A stretch of DNA of 20,457 nt from positions 1 through 20,457 of the forward strand of contig CAMOQM010000003.1 in NCBI GenBank assembly GCA_946622925.1, given 5' to 3'. Each line of letters opens with the position of its first letter. Position 1 is the first letter of the stretch. Below, piece after piece: positions 14,238-20,457 of the stretch. A program made the translations under genes and the position numbers. Below the pieces are notes generated by a model. The model was not told the origin of the DNA and searched no databases. It saw only the letters and a program-made list of their open reading frames with translations. Source of the DNA: an uncultured Caryophanales bacterium. GTDB lineage: Bacteria; Bacillota_I; Bacilli_A; RFN20; CAG-826.

Positions 14238-16433
14238 TCAGCAATCTAAAGGATCGACGTCGAAGCTAATATCGACCCCACCGACCGAGGAAAAGGCGTT
14301 TATATCCCGTAACGCGTCCTTCAATTTGGCGATGTTTTTGCTTTTCAAAAGCACCATCCTCTTATGGAAACCGCCTAAGAAAGAATAATAAGGGGCAATC
14401 GGTCCTAAACTAATTAATTCCTCACCCATCACGGATTGGAGGTATTCCTTCATTTCCATCCCGGCTTGGATGGCCCGTTCCTCGTCTTTGGAAGAGAAAT
14501 GGACGGCGATTAGATAATAGAAAGGCGGATAGGCGGAAAGCTTCCTTTGCTGCATTTCCTTATGGTAAAAGGCCTCATAATCCTGTTTGGCCCCATAAAC
14601 GATGGCATAATGCATAGGGTTAAAGGTTTGGATTATGGCTTTGCCATTAACCTGGCCGCGGCCACTTCTACCGACGGTTTGGGCGATTAGTCCAAACGTC
14701 GATTCGGCGGAACGATAAGATTGCATGGCTAAGCCTTGATCGGCGGAAACTAGACCCGCCAAAGTAACGTTAGGGAAATCATGACCCTTGGCCACCATCT
14801 GGGTGCCGACGAGGATATCGTATTTATGCTCCCTAAATTCCTGCAAAACTTTGGGAATATTGCTTCTAGCTTTCGCGATATCTGAATCCAATCTGCCCAA
14901 TTTTGCTTCGGGGAAAATCTCATTTAGGACCTTCATGACCCTTTCGGTTCCCACTCCAATACGTTGGATTTTGGTTGAACCGCAACTTGGGCAGGACTGC
15001 GGATAAAGCTCGACATAACCGCAATGATGGCACTTCAGCATGTCGTCTTCTTTGTGGTAGGTGAGATTACCATGGCACGAAGGACAAACATGGATATAAC
15101 CGCAATCGGCGCACACTACCGAAGCATAACCGCGTCTATTCACTAGCAAAATGACTTGCTCACCTTTATCTAGCCGGGCCTTGATTTCGTTTTCTAATTC
15201 GTAGGTGAAGATACCGCTATGATAACGGTCGATGGAGCGCTTCTCCCGCATATCGATGATATGGGTAGGCGGCAAAGGTTTATCGTTAATCCTTCTGGTA
15301 AGTTTAGCTAATCCATAGACGCCTTTTTCGGCTCTGGCCTTAGTTTCTAATGATGGGGTGGCCGAACCTAGCACCACTTTGGCCCCGAAATGCTTGGCCC
15401 GCATAATCGCCACTTCCCTAGCGTGGTAAAACGGGGTTTGATCTTGTTTATAAGATTCGACGTGTTCTTCGTCGAGGATGATTAATCCAATGTTATCTAA
15501 AGGAGCGAATACCGCGCTTCTAGCTCCGACCACGATTTTAGCCTCACCCCTAGCGATGCGGCGGTATTCATCATATTTCTCCGCGGGGGTTAGTCCACTA
15601 TGGAGGATGGCTATAGAATTGCCAAAACGGCGCGAGAAATATTCCACCATAATCGGGGTAAGGGAAATCTCAGGGACGAGCATCAAGGTCTTCTTATTTT
15701 GCTTTAACATCATTTCGGTGAGTTTAAGATAAACCTCGGTCTTCCCTGACCCAGTTATGCCTTGAAGCAACGTGACTTCCTTATCGGTAGAAACAATATA
15801 TTCGACGGCTTGTTCCTGCTCTAAGGTTAATTGCCTTGGTTTTTCTTCCCTTTCCGAGTTAGGGATAACGTAACGGAGCCTTTCTTTCTTGAAATAGGCA
15901 ATCCTACCTTTCTCTTCCAAAGCCTTCAAAATCGACGTAGATCCCGCTTCTTTTTTCAAAATCTCGCCATTTCTGGCCAAAAACCTAACTAATTCCAGTT
16001 GCTTTGGAGTAAGTCCGGTTTCATCTTCATTAACTAGTTTTACATAGGTATCGTAAGCAACCTTAGGGCCACGAAGAGAAGAAATGGAAGGCTTAAGCGA
16101 AGAAGGAAGCATCGCCTTTAAGACGGCGATCTTCGGAGCTAGATAATAAGCGGCCACTTCTTCCGAGGTTTTAATTAGTTCCTCGGAAAGCAAAGACTTA
16201 TTGTCCACCACCGAAATGATCTCATTTATCTTGTAGCCATACTTATAGGCCACTTCTTCTGGGGTAAGCGAACTATCTTGGACATCATCGACGAAGCCCA
16301 TGATGGTGGTATGGTTAAAAGGAACGATGACGCGGCATCCCCTACTTATCTCTTCTTTACCCAAATATAGATAAGTAAAAGGCCGATCAAGGTTAGCTTT
16401 GGCGTGTTCGATGAAGACCGATAATAATTTCAC
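14238..16433 (-). CDS. priA: Primosomal protein N' (replication restart helicase PriA)
   Basis: A 731-residue superfamily 2 DNA helicase that reloads the replisome at stalled forks. An N-terminal 3'-DNA-binding domain is followed by Walker A GITGSGKT (residues 225-232), Walker B DEEH (321-324) and GSATPSLET. Eight zinc-binding cysteines are present in four CxxC pairs (441/444, 450/453, 468/471, 481/484). The C-terminal helicase motifs include GTQMVAKGHDFPNV and QTVGRSGRG. Somewhat shorter than Bacillus PriA (about 805). Start is GTG at 16433: it lies six bases after a perfect TATAAT and has no Shine-Dalgarno, so a leaderless transcript is expected. In Bacillus rpoZ and coaBC lie between gmk and priA; here only 27 bases separate them. 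Confidence 0.97.
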   Translation of the reverse strand: MKLLSVFIEHAKANLDRPFTYLYLGKEEISRGCRVIVPFNHTTIMGFVDDVQDSSLTPEEVAYKYGYKINEIISVVDNKSLLSEELIKTSEEVAAYYLAPKIAVLKAMLPSSLKPSISSLRGPKVAYDTYVKLVNEDETGLTPKQLELVRFLARNGEILKKEAGSTSILKALEEKGRIAYFKKERLRYVIPNSEREEKPRQLTLEQEQAVEYIVSTDKEVTLLQGITGSGKTEVYLKLTEMMLKQNKKTLMLVPEISLTPIMVEYFSRRFGNSIAILHSGLTPAEKYDEYRRIARGEAKIVVGARSAVFAPLDNIGLIILDEEHVESYKQDQTPFYHAREVAIMRAKHFGAKVVLGSATPSLETKARAEKGVYGLAKLTRRINDKPLPPTHIIDMREKRSIDRYHSGIFTYELENEIKARLDKGEQVILLVNRRGYASVVCADCGYIHVCPSCHGNLTYHKEDDMLKCHHCGYVELYPQSCPSCGSTKIQRIGVGTERVMKVLNEIFPEAKLGRLDSDIAKARSNIPKVLQEFREHKYDILVGTQMVAKGHDFPNVTLAGLVSADQGLAMQSYRSAESTFGLIAQTVGRSGRGQVNGKAIIQTFNPMHYAIVYGAKQDYEAFYHKEMQQRKLSAYPPFYYLIAVHFSSKDEERAIQAGMEMKEYLQSVMGEELISLGPIAPYYSFLGGFHKRMVLLKSKNIAKLKDALRDINAFSSVGGVDISFDVDPLDC

Positions 16434-16439
16434 GTTTCT

Positions 16440-16469
16440 ATTATAAAAGAAAATCGCCTACTAGGCGAT
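16440..16469 (-). terminator. gmk terminator fused to the priA promoter
   Basis: Minus strand: a stem ATCGCC/GGCGAT (16464-16469 with 16453-16458) encloses loop TAGTA, whose first three bases are the gmk stop codon. It is followed by TTTTCTTTTA, a T-tract typical of intrinsic termination. The end of this T-tract is itself part of TATAAT (16440-16445), a perfect -10 box for priA, whose GTG begins six bases later. The whole palindrome ATCGCCTACTAGGCGAT has 8-bp arms around one central base. No clear -35 is seen. Confidence 0.65.
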
Positions 16470-17030
16470 GTCTTGGGACTTAATTATCTCAAGGATTTTT
16501 TTGGCGGCTTCGTTGACGTCGTCATTGACCACCACATACTTATAATCCTTGGCGTATTCCATTTCGACCTTGGCTTTATTTAAGCGACGCTGGATGACTT
16601 CTTCGCATTCGGTGGAACGGCCCCTAATCCGAGATTCCAGGGCTTCAAAGGAAGGCGGGACGATAAAAACGGTGATGGCGTCCGGACATTTGGCGATGAC
16701 TTTTTGGGTCCCATTGACTTCGATTTCTAGTAAGACATCGATGCCTTGGTCGCGCTTAGCCTCGACCTTATCACGGGGAGTGCCATAGTAATTGCCGACG
16801 AATTCGGCATATTCAAGGAGGTTATCCTCGGCAATGGCCTTTTCGAATTCCTCGCGGGTGACGTAGTAATAGTCCTTACCTTCGACTTCACCTGGGCGAA
16901 TTGAACGGGTCGTAAGGGAAACGGAATAATAAAGGTTGACCCCCGGGATGGCCATCAAAGCTTTCCTAATGGTGCCTTTGCCTACCCCAGAAGGTCCGGA
17001 TAGAATTATTAAGTTTCCGCGACGTTTCAT
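16461..17030 (-). CDS. gmk: Guanylate kinase
   Basis: A 189-residue enzyme converting GMP and ATP to GDP and ADP; it supplies guanine nucleotides and sets (p)ppGpp precursor pools. The P-loop SGPSGVGKGT is at residues 11-20. The GMP-binding core follows: SVSLTTRSIRPGEVEGKDYYYV (about 37-58), with the expected T-T-R and G-x-DY residues, then EYAEFVGNYYGTP. LLEIEVNGTQKV (about 100-111) is the usual LDIDVQGA motif, with EIEVNGTQ here. RGRSTECEEVIQRRL is the lid segment. Length is slightly below the usual 200-205. The ATG lies six bases after TATAAT and lacks a Shine-Dalgarno, so it is predicted leaderless. Divergent from rqcH, as in Bacillus. Confidence 0.96.
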   Translation of the reverse strand: MKRRGNLIILSGPSGVGKGTIRKALMAIPGVNLYYSVSLTTRSIRPGEVEGKDYYYVTREEFEKAIAEDNLLEYAEFVGNYYGTPRDKVEAKRDQGIDVLLEIEVNGTQKVIAKCPDAITVFIVPPSFEALESRIRGRSTECEEVIQRRLNKAKVEMEYAKDYKYVVVNDDVNEAAKKILEIIKSQDIA

Positions 17031-17036
17031 GTAACG

Positions 17037-17112
17037 ATTATAGTCATCTCTTCTTCCTTTACAAAGGGGAAACGAAACAAAAAAGGATAAAAAGGGGCGT
17101 TTTTGTTATAAT
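17037..17112. promoter_or_regulatory. Divergent leaderless-type promoters of gmk (minus) and rqcH (plus)
   Basis: The 88-base gap between gmk and rqcH holds two outward-facing -10 boxes, both perfect TATAAT: 17037-17042 on the minus strand for gmk and 17107-17112 on the plus strand for rqcH. Each is followed by exactly six bases and then the ATG (CGTTAC-ATG and CTCCAC-ATG), so transcription should begin at or within a base or two of the start codon. For gmk a -35 like TTGTAA lies 16 bases upstream, inside a small inverted repeat CCTTT-AC-AAAGG. For rqcH the upstream DNA is a purine-rich run with no clear -35. Confidence 0.65.
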
Positions 17113-17118
17113 CTCCAC

Positions 17119-18519
17119 ATGGCATTAAACGCATCCAGTGTGAAATCTTTATCAGTTTCCCTTAACGAAAAGCTAAAAGGCGAGTACCTTCAGGGATTCA
17201 ATGAATTCGATCAGGATTCGTTTTTTTGGTCGCTTTCTAATAAAGAAAAACTGGTATTTTCCTTAGCTCACGGTTTCCCCCGCGTCTATATAGGTGGGAA
17301 AGATTTAACCCAATCTAGCCTTAACACCGCTTTTTCATCCTCGATTCGTAAGTTACTTAGCCACGCTAAAATATTAGAGGTTAGATCTTTCGATAACGAA
17401 CGTATCATGACCTTCGCTTTAGAAAGGACCAATGAAGTCTATAAGAAAGAAAACGTTACCTTGGTTTTCGAGATGATACCCGCTAAGCCAAGGCTACTAC
17501 TTCTTGATGAAGATAAGAAAATCATCATCTCCACCAACTACTCACCTCTGGAATCCAAACGCCCCTTATTAAGGGGGCTAACCTATGCCCTCCCCGAAAA
17601 AGGTAACTATGTCCCTAAGGAGGAAGTTTTCGATTACGACCTTTATCTAGCTAAGTGTTTAGAAGAAGAAAACAAAATTAAGGAAAGCCGAAAGAAAAAC
17701 CGCTTCGCCCCTTATATAAAAACTTTAAAGACCAAAGCCAAGACCGCCCAAAGGAAGATAAAAGCCATCGAAGAAGATATTAAAGAAGCCAATGAGCATA
17801 TCAATGATTCAATATATGGCGATTATATCTATACTGAATTCTCTTCATTTCATAAAGGCGACGAGTCTTTCGTCTATGAAGGAAAAACCATCAAGTTAGA
17901 TCCACGTAAATCTCCCCAAGAAAACGCCGCTTCTTTCTATAAAAGGGCCAAAAAAGCTAAAGCTACTTTAGAACAAAGCAAACTCCATCTAGAAAAAGCT
18001 AAGCAAGAGGAAGAAAACGCCCTCACCTTGTTAGAAATGATCGATACTTTAGATGGGGCTGCCCTAGAAGAAATCGGACCTAGTTTAGGGATTTTGCCTT
18101 CCCCCAAACATAAAGAAATCGAGGGCACGGGTTTACTTCCTTTTCAGGTAAAAGAAGGTGACACGCGTATCCTATTTGGCAAAAACTCCAAACAAAACGA
18201 TTTCCTTTCCTTCCTTTACGTTAATGATAAAGATGCCTTATGGTTCCACGTTGCCAAGGGTCCAGGATCCCATGCCATATTGTTAAAAGACAAGCCCAGC
18301 AAGGAAGATATCTCCTTAGCCTGCGAAATAGCCTTACTCGCCTCTAGCCTAGACGGTGGGGAAATCATGTATACGGAACGCCGCAACATCAAACGGGGAT
18401 CTTATGTTGGCCAAGCCATCGTCAAAACCTATCAAAGCGCTTATTTCAGCAAGATATCGGAGAAAGCCAAAGCCCTCTATGAAACTGCCGAGAAGGTAAG
18501 CTTATCTAATAAGAAATAA
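17119..18519 (+). CDS. rqcH: Compact RqcH/NFACT-family ribosome quality control protein
   Basis: A 466-residue homologue of RqcH (also known as FbpA/YloA), which binds obstructed 50S subunits and directs C-terminal alanine tailing of stalled chains. Residues 1 to about 165 form the NFACT-N domain (FSLAHGFPRVYIGG; FDNERIMTF; PRLLLLDEDKKIIIST). A long charged coiled coil runs from about 183 to 330 (KTKAKTAQRKIKAIEEDIKEAN and YGDYIYTEF). The NFACT-R domain follows at about 355-440 (FGKNSKQNDFL, ALWFHVAKGPGSHA). The family is usually 550-580 residues. The missing part lies between NFACT-N and the coiled coil, where the helix-hairpin-helix domain should be. The conserved Asp-Arg pair of NFACT-N reads Glu94-Arg95. 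Leaderless-type start; operon leader, divergent from gmk. Confidence 0.9.
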   Translation: MALNASSVKSLSVSLNEKLKGEYLQGFNEFDQDSFFWSLSNKEKLVFSLAHGFPRVYIGGKDLTQSSLNTAFSSSIRKLLSHAKILEVRSFDNERIMTFALERTNEVYKKENVTLVFEMIPAKPRLLLLDEDKKIIISTNYSPLESKRPLLRGLTYALPEKGNYVPKEEVFDYDLYLAKCLEEENKIKESRKKNRFAPYIKTLKTKAKTAQRKIKAIEEDIKEANEHINDSIYGDYIYTEFSSFHKGDESFVYEGKTIKLDPRKSPQENAASFYKRAKKAKATLEQSKLHLEKAKQEEENALTLLEMIDTLDGAALEEIGPSLGILPSPKHKEIEGTGLLPFQVKEGDTRILFGKNSKQNDFLSFLYVNDKDALWFHVAKGPGSHAILLKDKPSKEDISLACEIALLASSLDGGEIMYTERRNIKRGSYVGQAIVKTYQSAYFSKISEKAKALYETAEKVSLSNKK

Positions 18520-18521
18520 AT

Positions 18522-19343
18522 ATGGATACATTTGAAAAGACCTTACTAACCTTAGGGTTATATAAAAAGGAAATCTTCGAAGAAGGAACCGCTAACCTCG
18601 TCTATCGTTATGGCCCTTCTTTCGTAGTTAGGGAAAAGAAAACCAATGACGTCGATCTTCCTTTCCAAACTAACGCCACGGAAAAGGAAGCCTATTCGAT
18701 AATCGGTAACCTTAATATCGTTCCCGAGGTCCTTTTCCTTGATGATAACGGTAATAAGATAGAAAGATTCATCCAAGGTAGATATTTCGAAAAAGGGAAT
18801 AAAGAAGATTTAGCTAAAATCGCTTCCGCCTTAAAGCGTCTCCATTTCCTTCCCATCGCTAAAGACACCACCGCTTTTAAGCCTTTAGAAAGATTAGCCC
18901 ATTATAAAAACGCGGCTAAAGAAAGCATCGACTTAGGTCTAGAAGAAGGAATAATCACGAAGGCCACTCCGGTTTTAACCAAGGGGGCCTACTGCCTTTG
19001 CCATAACGACTTATGGAGAGGCAATATCCTTATAAATGAAGAAAAAGCCTATCTAATCGATTTGGAATTCGCTTCCGCCTCTAATCCGCTTTTCGATTTG
19101 GCCTCCTTCATCGAAGAAAATAGTTTGGACGAAGAAGATACCCTGTCTTTCCTGACTTCTTATTTTGGGCGTCTTCCTCATAAGGAAGAATTAGATGAGA
19201 CTAACGCCCTAATAAACTTCCACCACCTCCTTTGGTATTACTGGGCCAATGCCAGGTTTAACGAAACCAAAAACCCGATATTTAAGGAAATCGCCAAAGA
19301 AAAAGAGGCCGGTTTACTTTCCATTAAGGAAAAGGAAGTTTAA
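18522..19343 (+). CDS. Choline-kinase/aminoglycoside phosphotransferase (APH) family protein
   Basis: A 273-residue small-molecule kinase. The catalytic loop is CHNDLWRGNILI (residues 160-171, with Asp163 and Asn168), followed by IDLEFASASNPLFDLASFIEEN (179-200), in which Asp180 is the metal ligand and the NPLFDLA block is typical of choline/ethanolamine kinases such as LicA. The N-lobe keeps YGPSFVVREK with a probable ATP-binding Lys and a glutamate in ATEKEAYSII. The likely reaction is phosphorylation of choline or a similar amino alcohol, but thiamine or another substrate is possible; no lic genes are adjacent. It starts two bases after the rqcH stop with no Shine-Dalgarno, so it probably depends on translational coupling to rqcH. 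Confidence 0.85.
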   Translation: MDTFEKTLLTLGLYKKEIFEEGTANLVYRYGPSFVVREKKTNDVDLPFQTNATEKEAYSIIGNLNIVPEVLFLDDNGNKIERFIQGRYFEKGNKEDLAKIASALKRLHFLPIAKDTTAFKPLERLAHYKNAAKESIDLGLEEGIITKATPVLTKGAYCLCHNDLWRGNILINEEKAYLIDLEFASASNPLFDLASFIEENSLDEEDTLSFLTSYFGRLPHKEELDETNALINFHHLLWYYWANARFNETKNPIFKEIAKEKEAGLLSIKEKEV

Positions 19344-19352
19344 TATATCCCC

Positions 19353-20261
19353 ATGAAAAATAAGCCATTCTTATTGCTACTGCCATTATTGCTATTATCT
19401 TCCTGCTCTCAGAAGATCGAATTTCCAATTACCGATGACCCGGATTTAATCTATCTTTCTAGAAACGGGGATAACTATAAAACCACCGCCAATACGGCCC
19501 ATAACCTAGTCAAGGAATCTAATCCCACTAGTTTAGTCGCCGCTATTAACGAAGGGGATTCGGTCTTCGTCTTCACCCATCAAATATTCTGCTCGTCCTG
19601 CAAAGCCGTCGATGCCGCTTTCTCGGCTTTCTTACGGGATTCGATGGCGATGTGCTATGGGGTCTACAACGCTTCCCGGGAAGATACCAACATCACCAAA
19701 ACCATGGAAGCCTTGAAAAAGAACTTCCCGGCGATGGCCGATGTCATCGGAGACAATTACTACACCCCTAGTTTCTACCTAATTAAAGATAAAGAAAATA
19801 TCGTTTCGGTCACCCTAAGCGATGAAGAAACCAAAGACGCCAATAAATTAGAAGAACGTTTCAAAGGCTTGGCCAATTACACCGGCATCTATGAATTCAC
19901 GACCGCTTCCGCTTTCTTAGATTTCGTAACCAATAACGATTGTTTCTATCTTTTCGATGACGTCGTGGGAGTTAAATCCACCTTCCAGAAAAACGTCTAT
20001 AAGTACGCACTCCACTCTAACAAAGTGACGGCCCGCGTCCGTTATTCTTCCTTATCCGCGGATGATAAAGCCCTAATCGCCTCTAGGTTAGGCAATGGCT
20101 CAGCCACCTTATTTGGCACCTATAGCCAAGGCACCCCCACTATCAATAATTACAAAGATAATCAAAAAGGCCTCGACGAAGCCATCGAGACCTATTATTC
20201 GGTTAAGATTGAAGATAGCAGCTCTTCCGCTTCTTCCACCAGTTCAGAAAGTGCTTCCTGA
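19353..20261 (+). CDS. Thioredoxin-like lipoprotein with CSSC motif and Ser-rich tail
   Basis: A 302-residue predicted lipoprotein. The signal peptide is MKNKP, then a Leu-rich core, and the lipobox LSSC with Cys18 as the lipidated residue. A thioredoxin-like domain follows: strand DSVFVFTHQIF, the CSSC redox pair Cys80/Cys83, and a probable cis-proline in YTPSFYL (Thr138-Pro139). A second segment (about 175-290) has strands and helices with a similar look (YLFDDVVGVKSTF, ATLFGTYSQGTPTINNY) and may be a second, CxxC-less thioredoxin-like fold. The last 15 residues are almost all Ser, Ala and Thr. It is expected on the outer membrane face, reducing or exchanging disulfides, or simply binding. 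It lies nine bases after the phosphotransferase gene; TAATAT six bases before the ATG may be a weak extra promoter. Confidence 0.75.
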   Translation: MKNKPFLLLLPLLLLSSCSQKIEFPITDDPDLIYLSRNGDNYKTTANTAHNLVKESNPTSLVAAINEGDSVFVFTHQIFCSSCKAVDAAFSAFLRDSMAMCYGVYNASREDTNITKTMEALKKNFPAMADVIGDNYYTPSFYLIKDKENIVSVTLSDEETKDANKLEERFKGLANYTGIYEFTTASAFLDFVTNNDCFYLFDDVVGVKSTFQKNVYKYALHSNKVTARVRYSSLSADDKALIASRLGNGSATLFGTYSQGTPTINNYKDNQKGLDEAIETYYSVKIEDSSSSASSTSSESAS

Positions 20262-20457
20262 TTAGGCTTTTTCTCTAACGAAGGCATCGAATTCCAAGCC
20301 TTCTTTTAAACTATCGAAGACGGCGAAATAATAATGTTCGCACATAACCGCGGCGATATTTTCCGGATAATCCCCATACATCCGTAGCTGGTCTTTGAAT
20401 TTGTCTAAGATTTCCTGATGGGTATGTTTATAGGACAAGGTCTTCTTACGGTGAGAA
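20262..20457 (-). CDS. Unrecognised protein, C-terminal fragment
   Basis: An open frame on the minus strand enters from the right edge and ends with TAA at 20262-20264, giving the last 65 or so codons of a gene. The peptide is mostly charged and probably helical, with recognisable stretches LDKFKDQLRMYGDYPENIAA and MCEHYYFAVFDSLKEG, ending FVREKA. Codon use resembles the neighbours, with no internal stop. The stop codon directly abuts the stop of the convergent lipoprotein gene, with no bases between them and no clear terminator. I cannot assign a family. Confidence 0.6.
   Translation of the reverse strand, partial: SHRKKTLSYKHTHQEILDKFKDQLRMYGDYPENIAAVMCEHYYFAVFDSLKEGLEFDAFVREKA

Noticed and set aside
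1..20457. Mobile elements, CRISPR arrays, tRNA or rRNA genes
   Set aside because: Genes are tightly packed on both strands; I saw no direct-repeat array, transposase, integrase or tRNA-like cloverleaf in the short gaps.

Overview
The window is a chromosomal housekeeping segment of a Gram-positive bacterium, most likely an uncultured low-genome-size member of the Bacillota (class Bacilli, Erysipelotrichia/RF39-like). The reasons are: a GlgC-GlgD-GlgA glycogen operon (GlgD is typical of Bacillota), a type III pantothenate kinase, an energy-coupling-factor S component, RqcH, and a gene order that follows the Bacillus subtilis yloA-gmk-priA-rsmB-rlmN-prpC-prkC-rpe-rpmB region. TGA is used as a stop codon, so the code is the standard bacterial one. 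The lineage is inferred from content and order, not from a search.

Layout. 1-1573 (minus): an operon of coaX, an ECF S component (probably pantothenate) and the start of an M20 dipeptidase cut by the window edge. 1690-7814 (minus): glgC-glgD-glgA, then leuS with a probable promoter of its own and a terminator at 1655-1683. 8047-8250 (plus): rpmB, convergent with the next operon across a bidirectional terminator. 8299-17030 (minus): gmk, priA, an acidic poly-His protein, an RsmB-like protein, rlmN, prpC, prkC, rpe and a six-helix membrane protein, in direction of transcription. 17119-20261 (plus): rqcH, a choline-kinase-like phosphotransferase and a thioredoxin-like lipoprotein. 20262-20457 (minus): the C-terminal end of an unrecognised gene. 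No gene-free stretch reaches 300 bases. I saw no tRNA, rRNA, CRISPR array, insertion sequence or prophage.

How it fits together. The glg genes give ADP-glucose and glycogen chains. coaX with the S component gives a pantothenate-to-CoA entry point. gmk, priA, rlmN, leuS, rpmB and rqcH are nucleotide, replication-restart, translation and ribosome-rescue functions, and prpC/prkC are a Ser/Thr phosphorylation switch.

The most notable points are: (1) the gene in the rsmB position is a full-length RsmB homologue that seems to have lost the SAM-binding motif and both catalytic cysteines; (2) four genes (leuS, gmk, priA, rqcH) start 6-7 bases after a perfect TATAAT and have no Shine-Dalgarno sequence, which predicts leaderless mRNAs; (3) gmk terminator, priA promoter and priA start are fused within about 40 bases; (4) the PrkC kinase lacks its membrane and PASTA part and RqcH seems to lack its helix-hairpin-helix domain; (5) three different near-perfect 16-17 bp palindromes sit at or near promoters.
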